Shown: one piece after another, positions 31,211-42,990 of the stretch
How positions within the stretch are numbered: position 1 is the stretch's first letter
How the letters are laid out: every line of letters starts with the position of its first letter
From: Ornithodoros turicata
Lineage: Eukaryota > Arthropoda > Arachnida > Ixodida > Argasidae
Direction: 5' to 3'
Assembly (NCBI RefSeq): GCF_037126465.1
Contig: NC_088201.1
Location: forward strand, 131,034,052 to 131,098,051
Length of the DNA: 64,000 nucleotides
The notes under the pieces: model-generated
What the model saw: only the letters and a program-made list of their open reading frames with translations
The model's database searches: none
What the model was told of the DNA's origin: nothing
Program-made: the position numbers and the translations under genes

Positions 31211-32155
31211 TGATAGATTTTTTTATTCGTTCGCTTGGAGCGTTGATGAAATAAAAAGAAGAAGAAAACAACCCTCGACCCGCCATGTTACCTTTGCGAG
31301 GCCCCTCCGGTCTTCTGGGAAGGGTGCAGCTGTAGCGTTGCTCATTGCATGCCCGTAGCCTTCGACGACGAAGACACCGCCCGTCTTTTTCTCGTGCACA
31401 GCTCGCATGCATACCAGCTGTTCAGTTCTGTGCCGCGCAGATTAAATCGGCCTAACCTGACTCCCGGTCTTTGAGTCTCTTTCTCAGTAGGGCTTCAGCA
31501 ATTACAAACTTTCATGTGCTCGTGGCTGATACTGCCTGAGCGCATTGCTAAAAGTACGCACAAACATTTCATTTGTCAAAGTGCTCCGCAGCCCGGGGCA
31601 GTTTTTTTCGTACGCCCACGCTAACTTGAGACATGTTGTTCGCTGCATTTTTCCGACATATCTGCCGGAAATACGCAGAAGGTATCAGGGCCTTGGAGAA
31701 TTGTTTCTTAATCTTGTCACGTTGTCTGTGTGATCTGTTTCATGAGCTATCCACAACGGCGCTCCTGGAAGCATGGAACCCCGCCGAACCATTGTTTCAG
31801 CCTATGCCACCAGGGCCATAGGCTAAGCCCGGTGCGTGTGCATTATTTCGGAACACGGTGCAGAGTAGCCTGGGGCACTGCCTGTTTGAGTTAAATGACC
31901 CAATCCTGTTTTTGTCCTACAGTACTTAAAGTAATCAGTTCAAGAAAAGATACTTAATTACCCTTGTACAATTAATTAAGCACCATTTAGCTAATTTAGT
32001 TGTTGTTTTGACGACAGAGTGACCAATGCGAGCCTCTCTTTCCACTTCTTATGTCACAAGCAACAGAAACTCTGCATGCGGGACCATTTTTTTCTGAACC
32101 CGCAGCTGCTGCGTGGCTTTTTTCCCCCTCTTTTATCTGCTTCTGATTCAAGTGG
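31211..32155. other. Interval with no feature recognised
   Basis: A CpG-richer patch at 31,275-31,400, then unique-looking sequence with short open frames only. Confidence 0.35.
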
Positions 32156-32225
32156 GAAGTACCCTTCGGACAAACGGCGTCGATCATCTGGCTTTCGATC
32201 AAACGGCTCCCACCAAACGGGCGGA
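32156..32225 (-). repeat. CGTTTGATCGAA minirepeat, second locus
   Basis: On the minus strand: gtttggtgggagccgtttga, then gatgatcgacgccgtttgtc, matching the phrase pattern of 31,150-31,200. It directly adjoins the X repeat end. Confidence 0.6.
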
Positions 32226-32239
32226 CACCTTCCGTAACT

Positions 32240-32759
32240 ACTTTCAAAAAGAAAAAAAAGATACACACACACACACAGTACAATTATTTTATTCCGTAGC
32301 TACTTACAAAAAGAAAGAAAAAGACCAACAGACAGTACAATTATTTTAAATTATTTATTGCAGTACAAGGAGTAGAACAAAAGCAGCAACATTCCTTTCC
32401 TTTTTCGTGAGCTGAGGCAATGTTCACGCATAAGAGCCGAGCGAAATGTCGAACTGGCCAAAAATTTGGACACATCCATAAGCATAATAGTCAAAACTAC
32501 GCAGTATTGCCGCGAAATTTAGGTTACCGCGACCACAAGTGCCCTTACCGAGCGCCAATGTTGCGAGAGCAGAGGCTGCGGGTCAGCTTCAAGGTCGTAG
32601 CTCTACCGGAAGAAGCAGACGACATAGGCCCACATATCCCGAGCCGAGCGCTACCGGTGTGCCATCTGTTAGGCAAAGCAGAGGCTGCCTTCCCAGTCCT
32701 CCTATTAGCGCGCATTTTGGAGGCGGAGCATCCCTCGCTCTTGGTCAGCAAAGTCAAGG
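32240..32759 (-). repeat. Dispersed repeat X, inverted copy
   Basis: Reverse complement of 18,956-19,419 plus 24,706-24,800. It contains two tandem sub-units with gtagctacttacaaaaagaaag and (ca)n tracts at 32,262-32,276. Cut on its right by the hAT-like element at 32,760 and resumed for a few bases at 36,789. Confidence 0.85.
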
Positions 32760-33659
32760 CAGTGTTGTACCCGCTACCCGAAAAAGGTAACGTAATACCG
32801 ATACGCGCTACCTGAGCAAATAAGTAACGAAATCCCGATATCGTTACACGTACCTAAAAGTAGCGCAATACCGCTACGTTACCCGTAAAAAGTAACGCGA
32901 TACCTCATGCGCTACGTTTTAGGAAAGAAACAAACAGTATCGTTGATGACGTACTTCAAACGTCTTAAAATAACAAATAATAAAATCAAATAATATCTGA
33001 AAAGAATAAATAACAAAATAAAATAATATCCTAAAATAATAAATCGACGTCCAATGGAGGTTACGCGTAGGTAGCCTGAAGGCTATAATTTGGAAAACCG
33101 TTTTTACAGGTTTACTAAAGCCGCTTTGATCGACATCCTGCATATCTTTTTCTCTTCCTCTAAAGCAAATGAAGCACAAAGCAAGTCTACCGATAAAAGG
33201 CTCAACAGCTTTGTGACTAAAATAACTCAGATTGCCCGGAACGTGAAATTAGTAAACATACAATGGCGTGCTTTTTCAAATTGGACGATGACTTCCTAGA
33301 CGCACAGATAAAGCTTTCCCACCGAGGCGCACAGTAGACATCTAAACACCGCGCTACCGTTTTCTTTCTCCTCCTTATACTCAAAGATGCTTGCTGTAGC
33401 AGGCCATGGTCCCTCCATTGCAGCGGACAGGAAATGGCAACTGTCAAGCACCTAAGCGTACGTGGTGCGATGTCATGTGGAATGTCAGGACCAATAGCTA
33501 GCGGGGACGGCTCCAGAATGCAATAGGAATGACGTCAGTTTGCAGACAACTCTGACCATACACCGAATCTTCCAGAAGGGTAATCCCAAATAGGGAACAC
33601 GTGGAGGACACAGCCGCTTTGTAAGGTAACGCCCTCTCCCTATTGAAAAAACCCATAAG

Positions 33660-33965
33660 TAATTCATATAGGTCCTGTGTAAAATTATATAGGATGCTAC
33701 AGGATCCTTATGGGTTATTTAGGAACCTATATAACTCCTGTGTAGGTCATTATAGGATCCTATACGAGTCCATGTAGGAGTCATGTAGGAGCCATAAGGT
33801 CCTATATAACTCCTGTGTAAGCCATTATGGGATCCTAAACGAGCCCATGCAGGAGTCATGTAGGACCATGCAGGACCCATAAGTTCCTGCATTGAGGATG
33901 TAGGAGTTACACGGGTCCTATATGTAGACCATACAGGAGTCATACAGGGTCACATACGGCCACAT
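33660..33965. repeat. Degenerate minisatellite, taggagtcatg words
   Basis: Overlapping repeats ataggatcctat, gtaggagtcatgtagga and tataactcctgtgta, many of them self-complementary, in ~25-35-bp spacing. Related to 36,425-36,560. Confidence 0.7.
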
Positions 33966-34033
33966 AGGAGTCATCCTTTGTCGACCAGTTATAGGTCCCT
34001 GAAACCCTGAAACAAGCAAGAACGTGCAGGAAT

Positions 34034-34131
34034 CAATCAATATAAAAGTTTTACATGTAAAAATTTTAAATCAAGAAATTAATTAATTAATTAAATTTAA
34101 AAAATTACATGTAAAAATTTTATATTGATTT
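34034..34131. repeat. AT-rich palindromic element
   Basis: tcaatataaaagttttacat pairs with atgtaaaaattttatattga around a centre of (aatt)n at ~34,080. A near-perfect ~36-bp palindrome follows at ~34,155-34,192 (centre aagctgcagctt). Confidence 0.65.
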
Positions 34132-36796
34132 TAGTAGGGCTGATATGTGTTTCATCAGTTATTTTAAGCTGCAGCTTAAAATGACTGATATTCGATTCAT
34201 TTTTGGAACATACATACAAGTCCATTATTGATCGACCAAACATCAAACATAAAATGATGCGTGCGTTCCATGCACACATTTGGCATATTACAGTACTTGG
34301 CGTTTTTCAACCGTCCAGTGGTTGTTGAACCCCATCCAGCGACATTGCTTTATCGCTCGATGGGTTTCCGGGTCTAATATCTTGGCCTGCAGCTGTCATA
34401 TCGGGACGCGGTTTTTTGTGACGAATTCCTGTTTCTTTCCCCTTCGGCTGCATGCTCGTGGCTTCTGAGAAATCCTAACAGTTGCCGAGATATTTGGAAA
34501 TTCAAGGCCCCCGCCGGTGCTTCCGACACCTCCAAAGTCCCGTACCTCTCGCCCCGTTTGTTGGATCGAGACCAAAACTTAGGTGCGAACAGGTCTGGAA
34601 TAGCTCTACGATCGCTCAAATCACACTAGCAGCTGATCTCTAGTGGTTTAGAAGTTGTACGAGGAGACGCGTTAGAAACGCCGTTTTTTCGAACTTCGGG
34701 GCCCTTTTTCGGAAATAAGCTCGCGTCGGACATGATGTATCTTTGGAGAGCGTACTGTTATCGACGCGGTGCACGTGGTAAACTTTACCACACTTTTCCA
34801 ACTTTAGCGGTTCTCGAGTTACAGGTTTCCGCGCTAACTGGCCTCTTTGTACATGGGACCGACGGCTTTTTTCCCCAAAAATGTTCCCCTTGCTGCGACA
34901 TGGTCGTGTTTCCCTTCGTTGTGACAGTCTCGATGTGCTCTTTCGAACAGCGTTGATCCCGTAGACGCGCGACGTTCCATTCTCGCGATATCGGCTTAAG
35001 AGTGTGACGAGGCGACCAGTGTGGCTAGCGCAACTCTGAAACGCTTCCCACTGTTCGGAGTCTCAACTCGCATACCCGACGTCCGATTCAGTCAAAATTT
35101 TGTGTGCATGTGCTCTGTTCTCTGCTCTACAACTTTGTCATTCAAACCACCCGTCCATTTCCAGCGGTTAAGGCGTCATTCTCGAAATTCCTGACACCGA
35201 CCACCATTTCCTGACTTTGTCCCCGTTTTCAGGTTCCAGGCCCGCGGCGGATGCGAATTTCCTTTTAATGGATAAACGCACTCGACATAGGCAACGCGTA
35301 GAAACATACGGCACCTTTCTATCCCTCTCCGTTCCCGAGTTAGGACACCGTGGCAACGGCGGCCCTCTTATACATAGGACCGGGGGCATTTTTCTCGATA
35401 TCGGGTTTTTGTTGGCGTAGAAAGGCGATTGAGGTCTCTTTTTGACGGGGAAAGCGTCTTCTTTTCGATAGTATTAGTCCCGTCTTCGCGCGACTTTCCG
35501 TTCTCTTGCCATAGCGCGAGGAGCGCCTGAACAGCATGCATTTTCCTTCCCTTCCACCGCCGCCACCAGGCGGGGCGGCGGGGCTCTGGCGCTCTGGCGT
35601 CCATTTCGCTTGCAAAGTTCGTTGAGGTCGGACGCGTTTGTTCTCGCATCCGGATTTTCGCGTTTCGTTGTGGTTCTGGGCTCCTCTGGTGCACCGAACT
35701 GCTGTGGATGTGTTATTCTGCTCTACAGGTGATGCCTGGACGTGCTTTCTTGTGTGCGTGTTGGAAGATACGTCCAGAAGCCCTTAGATTTGGTGAAGTA
35801 AAGGTTAGTTGCGTGCCAGTAATGTCATGTTTCGTGCTTTTTGTTCAATATCCTATCCAGCATGTGGGTTCCTCCTACTTTATGCTCTCAGTGTGAATAT
35901 TACCGTTGTGATTCCTATTACCTTATCTCTATCTGTTAGCTCAGTGTCCCTATTGGTAAACCTCCAACGCTTATCAGGGTGAAGATGTCACATGTGATGC
36001 TCCAGTGGCCCTGCTACTTACGACGAATTTGTGAATTTCAGATGCTTTTCACGGATCGATTTTCGTGAACAACGCAGATGAGCCAGCACACACACGACGT
36101 GGGAAAATGAACAGATGCGTCACGGAAATGTTGAAAGACATCAAGTAAGTCGCGCCAAAGTATGTTGCAGAGCTCTTCACTGATTTGTGTTTACTGTGAA
36201 ACAGATGAAGGCCTACGCCTCACCCATGCAACTCCGTCATCTGCTCCACGGCAGTGCAAGCCTTTACAGCTGTGTCCTTGAATGTAAAAAAATGTGAATG
36301 GTATTAATAAATAAAGGGAAGTAGACGGTATTTTATTGGACTCCTCTCTTATTATTTTTGTCCAGTGCATGTGTATGCATGTATCGCCACAGCCAAATTT
36401 CATACCGTGTCCCCATACAGGCAATGTACAGATCATATAGGAGACGCAGGTCCTACATCTCCTATAATACCTATATTGCTCCTATAAAACCTATAACTCC
36501 TGTGATACCTACACCACTTATAGGTCCTATATCCAATAACATCATATGAGGATCTACATATAGGATTTTTCAGTAGGGCTGTGCCCGGTCTCTCAGAATG
36601 AGTTGTGATATTGGGCAGCTTGTTCGAAGGCAGGCAGAGTGGAGGCTTGATGATAGGTCGAAGTCGAGTTGTCACGAACCTGAGCTCGGAAAGTAGCGGT
36701 AGCGGTAGCGCTCAAAGATTGCGCTAACGCAAATTTGTAACGGAAGTACTTCGCGTCGCTACTAGTAACGGCGCTACGTACAACATTGAATCAAGG

Positions 36797-38464
36797 ATAG
36801 TCCTCATACCCTGTATCGATAAATCTTAAGAATGGAAGAACACATCCCTATGGAATCATGCCACATGATTTATCATATACACCTGCATCCACATTGCAAT
36901 CATGCTTCTATCTATCACGAATGCAACAATGCCTCTAATTTGGCTGTGTTGGGCATGCCTTCAACGTGTCCTGAATAGCCGAGTTTCAAAATAGTGAACC
37001 AAACCGATATCCTTCCAATATGCATATGTGTAGTGTAGTACATCACTGTACTTGCAATCATATTACAACTTGTTTTCCTTGCACCGGCACAGGTTCATGT
37101 AAGTGTCCACGGTTTTTGCTGTATGACATGTCCTTTATATTGGTACTCTCATTTCACACCAGCTCTCCTCAGCCTTGACTTGCACTCCACCCCTAACTGT
37201 ACAGCAGTGAGGGGAGGATGAACAGAACATGGACATACTACGGTCACAAAGTCCTGATGTAACTAAGAATGTGTCATCAGCATCATGACAAAAATATTCT
37301 AACATCTATGGATCTATCATTCGAAATAGTGTCTGAATGCTGTTGCAATACGAGACACCATGCACTTACATTTACTGCTGGTAAGCTTCCTTCCTTCACA
37401 TCATCACCCAGAGAATATGTACCATCTCGTGCACACTGCTTTCACTGCATGACTGGCACCAAATACCCGTGACGCATGATTGTATATGTGTCGCACCTGG
37501 TTATTTATTTTGTTTCAGGTGAGCAGTTCTTCAACGCCATACGCGAAGAAAATTTATTGCTATACCAGATGTGGCTGGCATTAGCTTATACTTGTGGCAT
37601 ACAATGTCATCCCCAACAAAAATCATGTTCGTGTAAGAGCTAGCTTCACCATAGGTTCAGAAATCCTGTAGTTGTGTGTGTGAAATTTCGCATTTCTTTT
37701 TAATGGGAAATTCACACTACATCTGTTTCTTTTTAGAACCCCCTCTCCCCCTACATTTTCTATGGCACCCTTAGGGCACCCTTCATACTCTTGCTTAGTG
37801 CATGATATGCTGTTGTCTGCCGTGTTATAGCATTGCATGGGCTATGGGAAGTTTTTAGGCATTGGTGGTGGTGATGGTTTGGCATGTAATGGTGCAATGA
37901 TAATGCTAGTGAAATTGCTTAAAATGGCAGTGCAGAGTCGGGAGATAACTTTTAGATAGAAAATAGATAGGAAATAGAGAATAGATAGGATAGATACAGA
38001 GGAAAAATAGATAAGTCCCCAGCCAGGTATGTAAAAGTGTTTCGGTAAGAATATATGGCTTTACAACAACAACAACATTATTCTGAGATGGAGAGTGGGG
38101 AGGTTCATCGCCAGAGGCGATACTCTACACAGCGGCTGGTGAGGATGTGGGGAATTATATGGCTTTGAACAAATAAGCACAATGCAATTATTGAACAAAA
38201 TATCAGCGCTTGTTGTTTGTAGCTGGATGTGTTGTGTGTGTTTTCTTTGGCCCATTCCCGTTTGCTCCATCCTTGAAACACCACTATTGAAACCGGTATA
38301 AGACCTCCTTCTTTGTGAGATATTTGGTTCATTTTAACATCTATATTTTGTGTACATGGTCTTAATAAACTACAAATCCTGAATGGCTCGGATGCAGTGT
38401 AATGACATTAAAGTGTGGCCGTTCATTTTGGCAATTATTACGTCTGCGATGTCAAATGCATCAT
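36797..38464. other. Interval with no feature recognised
   Basis: Unique-looking sequence with short frames only. A gatag-rich patch (agatagaaaatagatagga) at ~37,950-38,015 and an (aac)5 stretch at ~38,064 are the only low-complexity spots. Confidence 0.4.
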
Positions 38465-38633
38465 TGCAAGATGAAAGTCACTGAAAAGGTCAGCCAGCTG
38501 AAGACTTGAAGAAATGTTGAAGATGAGAGAACTGATGTTCTGAGGCTGGAACCACATAGAAGGGACAATCACATACAATGCCTCAAGTTGCCTAAGAAAC
38601 TAACGATGAAAGATGAAAGTCACTGAAAATGTT

Positions 38634-38706
38634 AGCCAGCTGTAGGACACGAACCCACATCTTCTGGATTACCGGTCCAAGGCTCTACCAATTGAGCTAA
38701 GCTAAC
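38634..38706 (-). tRNA. tRNA-like unit 1, anticodon position GGT
   Basis: The cloverleaf folds with a 7-bp acceptor (GTTAGCT with AGCTGGC, two G:U pairs), 4-bp D stem GCTC/GAGC, and 5-bp anticodon stem around CCGGTAA. In this copy the anticodon stem is TTGGA/TCCAG and the B box is altered (GGTTCGTGTCC). Confidence 0.5.
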
Positions 38707-38946
38707 ACGCCTTCTCGGCGACTTCCAGGGTGCGTCATCTGAAGGGACAAACCAGTCACTCTCTCTCACTCATCCTCCTTTCACTCATACACACATTCAT
38801 ACGACAGGGATCGACGCAAGCGGCAAATGTTGAACATGAGAGAACTGATGTTCTGAGGCTGGAACTACATAGAAGGGACAATCACATACAAGGCCTCAAG
38901 TTGCCTAAGAAATTAACGATGAAAGATGAAAGTCACTGAAAAGGTT

Positions 38947-39019
38947 AGCCAGCTGTAGGACTCGAACCCACATCTTCTGGATTACCGGTCCCGGCCTCTA
39001 CCAATTGAGCTACGCTAAC
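38947..39019 (-). tRNA. tRNA-like unit 2
   Basis: Canonical B box GGTTCGAGTCC, but the D stem is mismatched (GCTC with GAGG) and the acceptor's last pair is lost (GTTAGCG). Confidence 0.35.
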
Positions 39020-39277
39020 ACGCCTTCTCAGCGACTTCCAGGGTGCGTCATCTGAAGGGACAAACCAGTCACTCTCTCTCACTCATCCTCCTTTCACTCT
39101 TACATTTTTGCACACTCATACACACATTCATACGACAGGGATCGACGCAAGCGGCAAATGTTGAACATGAGAGAACTGATGTTCTGAGGCTGGAACTACA
39201 TATAAGGCACAATCACATACCAGGCCTCAAGTTGCTTAAGAAATTAACGATGAAAGATGAAAGTCACTGAAAAGGTC

Positions 39278-39350
39278 AGCCAGCTGTAAGACTCGAACCC
39301 ACATCTTCTGGATTACCGGTCCAGGGCTCTACCAATTGAGCTAAGCTAAC
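39278..39350 (-). tRNA. tRNA-like unit 3, best-preserved type (Thr GGT by position)
   Basis: All stems pair: acceptor GTTAGCT/AGCTGGC, D stem GCTC/GAGC, anticodon stem CTGGA/TCCAG, T stem GTGGG with CTTAC. The A box TAGCTCAATTGG and B box GGTTCGAGTC(T) are near consensus. The loop CCGGTAA puts GGT at 34-36, with C instead of the usual T at position 33. The discriminator base is T. A TTTT lies four bases after the tRNA. Confidence 0.55.
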
Positions 39351-39608
39351 TCGCCTTCTCAGCGACTTCCGGGGCGGGTCATCTGAAGGGACAAACCAGT
39401 CACTCTCTCTCACACATCCTCCTTTCACTCTTAAATTTTTGCACACTCATAAACACATTCATACGACAGGGATCGTCGCAAGCGGCAAATATTGAACATG
39501 CGAGAACTGATGTTCTGAGCCTGGAACAACATAGAAGGGACACTCACATACAAGGCCTCAAGTTGCCTAAGAAATTAACGATGAAAGATGAAAGTCACTG
39601 AAAATGTT

Positions 39609-39681
39609 AGCCAGCTGTAGGACACGAACCCACATCTTCTGGATTACCGGTCCAGGGCTCTACCAATTGAGCTAAGCTAAC
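39609..39681 (-). tRNA. tRNA-like unit 4
   Basis: Perfect anticodon and D stems. The B box has TTCGTGT in the T loop. The downstream tract is altered (taacATTTTC). Confidence 0.45.
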
Positions 39682-39939
39682 ACGCCTTCTCGGCGACTTC
39701 CAGGGTGCGTCATCTGAAGGGACAAACCAGTCACTCTCTCTCACTCATCCTCCTTTCACTCTTACATTTTTGCACACTCATACACACATTCATACTACAG
39801 GGATCGACGCAAGCGGCAAATGTTGAAGATGAGAGAACTGATGTTCTGAGGCTGGAACCACATAGAAGGGACAATCACATACAATGCCTCAAGTTGCCTA
39901 AGGAACTAACGATGAAAGATGAAAGTCACTGAAAAGGTT

Positions 39940-40012
39940 AGCCAGCTGTAGGACACGAACCCAGATCTTCTGGATTACCGGTCCAAGGCTCTACCAATTG
40001 AGCTAAGCTAAC
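39940..40012 (-). tRNA. tRNA-like unit 5
   Basis: Anticodon stem TTGGA/TCCAG; T loop TTCGTGT; one T-stem-side change (GATCTGGG). Confidence 0.4.
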
Positions 40013-40270
40013 ACGCCTTCTCGGCGACTTCCAGGGTGCGTCATCTGAAGGGACAAACCAGTCACTCTCTCTCACTCATCCTCCTTTCACTCTTACATTT
40101 TTGCACGCTCATACACACATTCATACGACAGGGATCGACGCAAGCGGCAAATGTTGAACATGAGAGAACTGATGTTCTGAGGCTGTAACTACATAGAAGG
40201 GACAATCACATACCGGGCCTCAAGTTGCTTAAGAAATTAACGATGAAAGATGAAAGTCACTGAAAAGGTC

Positions 40271-40343
40271 AGCCAGCTGTAAGACTCGAACCCACATCTT
40301 CTGGATTACCGGTCCAGGGCTCTACCAATTGAGCTAAGCTAAC
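40271..40343 (-). tRNA. tRNA-like unit 6, well preserved
   Basis: Same sequence type as the copy at 39,278, 993 bp upstream: all stems paired, TTTT terminator nearby. Confidence 0.55.
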
Positions 40344-40601
40344 TCGCCTTCTCAGCGACTTCCGGGGCGGGTCATCTGAAGGGACAAACCAGTCACTCTC
40401 TCTCACTCGTCCTCCTTTCACTCTTAAATTTTTGCACACTCATACACACATTCATACGACAGGGATCGTCGCAAGCGGCAAATATTGAACATGCGAGAAC
40501 TGATGTTCTGAGCCTGGAACAACATAGAAGGGACACTCACATACAAGGCCTCAAGTTGCCTAAGAAATTAACGATGAAAGATGAAAGTCACTGAAAATGT
40601 T

Positions 40602-40674
40602 AGCCAGCTGTAGGACACGAACCCACATCTTCTGGATTACCGGTCCAGGGCTCTACCAATTGAGCTAAGCTAAC
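40602..40674 (-). tRNA. tRNA-like unit 7
   Basis: Same type as the copy at 39,609, 993 bp upstream. Confidence 0.45.
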
Positions 40675-40930
40675 ACGCCTTCTCGGCGACTTCCAGGGTG
40701 CGTCATCTGAAGGGACAAACCAGTCACTCTCTCTCACTCATCCTCCTTTCACTCTTACATTTTTGCACTCATACACACATTCATACTACAGGGATCGACG
40801 CAAGCGGCAAATGTTGAAGATGAGAGAACTGATGTTCTGAGGCTGGAACCACATAGAAGGGACAATCACATACAATGCCTCAAGTTGCCTAAGAAACTAA
40901 CGATGAAAGATGAAAGTCACTGAAAAGGTT

Positions 40931-41003
40931 AGCCAGCTGTAGGACACGAACCCACATCTTCTGGATTACCGGTCCAAGGCTCTACCAATTGAGCTAAGCT
41001 AAC
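40931..41003 (-). tRNA. tRNA-like unit 8
   Basis: Anticodon stem TTGGA/TCCAG, T loop TTCGTGT, acceptor intact. Confidence 0.45.
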
Positions 41004-41263
41004 ACGCCTTCTCAACGACTTCCAGGGTGCGTCATCTGAAGGGACAAACCAGTCACTCTCTCTCACTCATCCTCCTTTCACTCTTACATTTTTGCACACT
41101 CATACACACATTCATACGACAGGGATCGACGCAAGCGGCAAATGTTGAACATGAGAGAGAAATGGTGTTCTGAGGTTGGAACAACATAGAAGGGACAATC
41201 ACATACAAGGCCTCAAGTTGCCTAAGAAATTAACGATGAAAAATGAAAGTCACTGAAAAGGTT

Positions 41264-41336
41264 AGCCAGTTGTAGGACTCGAACCCACATCTTCTGGATT
41301 ACCGGTCCCGGGCTCTACCAATTGAGCTACGCTAAC
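41264..41336 (-). tRNA. tRNA-like unit 9
   Basis: Canonical B box. Anticodon stem CGGGA/TCCAG has one G:A mismatch, and the acceptor carries two changes (GTTAGCG; AACTGGC). Confidence 0.4.
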
Positions 41337-41594
41337 ACGCCTTCTCAGCGACTTCCAGGGTGCGTCATCTGCAGGGACAAACCAGTCACTCTCTCTCACT
41401 CATCCTCCTTTCACTCTTACATTTTTGCACACTCATACACACATTCATACGACAGGGATCGACTCAAGCGGCAAATGTTGAACATGAGAGAACTGATGTT
41501 CTGAGGCTGGAACCACATAGAAGGGACAATCACATACAAGGCCTCAAGTTGCCTAAGAAATTAACGATGAAAGATGAAAGTCACTGAAAAGGTT

Positions 41595-41667
41595 AGCCAG
41601 CTGTAGGACTCGAACCCACATCTTCTGGATTACCGGTCCCGGGCTCTACCAATTGAGCTACGCTAAT
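41595..41667 (-). tRNA. tRNA-like unit 10
   Basis: Canonical B box. The acceptor start is ATTAGCG, which loses the first pair as well as the last. Confidence 0.35.
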
Positions 41668-41925
41668 ACGCCTTCTCAGCGACTTCCAGGGTGCGTCATC
41701 TGAAAGGACAAACCAGTCACTCTCTCTCACTCATCCTCCTTTCATTCTTACATTTTTGCACACTCATACACACATTCATACGACAGGGATCGACGCAAGC
41801 GGCAAATGTTGAACATGAGAGAACTGATGTTCTGAGGCTGGAACCACATAGAAGGGACAATCACATACAAGGCCTCAAGTTGCCTAAGAAATTAACGATT
41901 AAAGATGAAAGTCACTGAAAAGGTT

Positions 41926-41998
41926 AGCCAGCTGTAGGACTGGAACCCACATCTTCTGCATTACCGGTCCCGGGCTCTACCAATTGAGCTACGCTAAC
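41926..41998 (-). tRNA. tRNA-like unit 11
   Basis: B box GGTTCCAGTCC (G to C at a conserved base) and an anticodon-stem change (TGCAG). Confidence 0.3.
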
Positions 41999-42256
41999 AC
42001 GCCTTCTCGGCGACTTCCAGGGTGCGTCATCTGAAGGGACAAACCAGTCACTCTCTCTCACTCATCCTCCTTTCACTCTTACATTTTTGCACACTCATAC
42101 ACACATTCATACGACAGGGACCGACGCAAGCGGCAAATGTTGAACATGAGAAAACTGATGTTCTGAGGCTGGAACTACATAGCAGGGACAATCACATACA
42201 AGGCCTCAAGTTGCCTAAGAAATTAACGATGAAAGATGAAAGTCACTGAAAAGGTC

Positions 42257-42329
42257 AGCCAGCTGTAAGACTCGAACCCACATCTTCTGGATTACCGGTC
42301 CAGGGCTCTACCAATTGAGCTAAGCTAAC
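42257..42329 (-). tRNA. tRNA-like unit 12, well preserved
   Basis: All stems paired as in units 3 and 6; preceded on the minus strand by ggcgcgttagc. Confidence 0.55.
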
Positions 42330-42586
42330 GCGCCTTCTCAGCGACTTCCAGGGCGGGTCATCTGAAGGGACAAACCAGTCACTCTCTCTCACTCATCCTC
42401 CTTTCACTCTTAAATTTTTGCACACTCATACACACATTCATACGACAGGGATCGTCGCAAGCGGCAAATATTGAACATGCGAGAACTGATGTTCTGAGCC
42501 TGGAACAACATAGAAGGACACTCACATACAAGGCCTCAAGTTGCCTAAGAAATTAACAATGAAAGATGAAAGTCACTGAAAAGGTT

Positions 42587-42659
42587 AGCCAGCTGTAGGA
42601 CTCGAACCCATATCTTGTGGATTACCGGTCCCGGCCTCTACCAATTGAGCTACGCTAAC
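42587..42659 (-). tRNA. tRNA-like unit 13
   Basis: D stem GAGG mismatch and variable-region change (CACAAGATAT). Probably non-functional. Confidence 0.3.
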
Positions 42660-42917
42660 ACGCCTTCTCAGCGACTTCCAGGGTGCGTCATCTGAAGGGA
42701 CAAACCAGTCACTCTCTCTCACTCATCCTCCTTTCACTCTTACATTTTTGCACACTCATACACACACTCATACGACAGGGATCGACGCAAACGGCAAATG
42801 TTGAACATGAGAGAACTGATGTTCTGAGGCAGGAACCACATAGAAGGGACAATCACATACAAGCCCTCAAGTTCCCTAAGAAATTAACGATGAAAGATGA
42901 AAGTCACTGAAAAGGTT

Positions 42918-42990
42918 AGCCAGCTGTAGGACACGAACCCACATCTTCTGGATTACCGGTCCAAGGCTCTACCAATTGAGCTACGCTAAC
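42918..42990 (-). tRNA. tRNA-like unit 14
   Basis: Anticodon stem TTGGA/TCCAG, T loop TTCGTGT, acceptor last pair lost. Confidence 0.4.

Larger units (their letters stand above)
33638..36578. mobile_element. Inverted-repeat element inside the hAT, with subterminal minisatellites
   Basis: Left end CCCTATTGAAAAA; the right end reversed reads CCCTACTGAAAAATCCTATA. Both ends carry tandem degenerate words of the form tataggtcctat / taggagtcatg (33,660-33,965 and 36,425-36,560). An alternative right end (ttttagtaggg) at 34,139 would make a ~500-bp element. No clean target duplication is visible. The interior (34,200-36,400) contains no recognised gene; one GC-rich part at 35,490-35,610 has only short frames. 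Confidence 0.6.
32760..36788. mobile_element. hAT-like DNA transposon, non-autonomous, nested
   Basis: Terminal inverted repeats CAGTGTTGTACCCGCTACC (left) and, reversed from 36,788, CAATGTTGTACGTAGCGCC. The 8-bp flanks agtcaagg (32,752-32,759) and aatcaagg (36,789-36,796) match at 7 of 8 positions, the duplication length characteristic of hAT elements. Sub-terminal repeats of tagcg/gtaacg words (32,790-32,930 and 36,690-36,775) are also typical. The paralogous X copy at ~18,950-18,975 has one copy of the target and no insert. No transposase frame is recognised. Without the inner element (33,638-36,578) the hAT part is ~1.1 kb. Confidence 0.8.

Noticed and set aside
32420..32815. 131-codon frame on the plus strand
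   Set aside because: It lies wholly in repeat X and runs across the hAT boundary at 32,760; the paralogous X copy does not keep it open.
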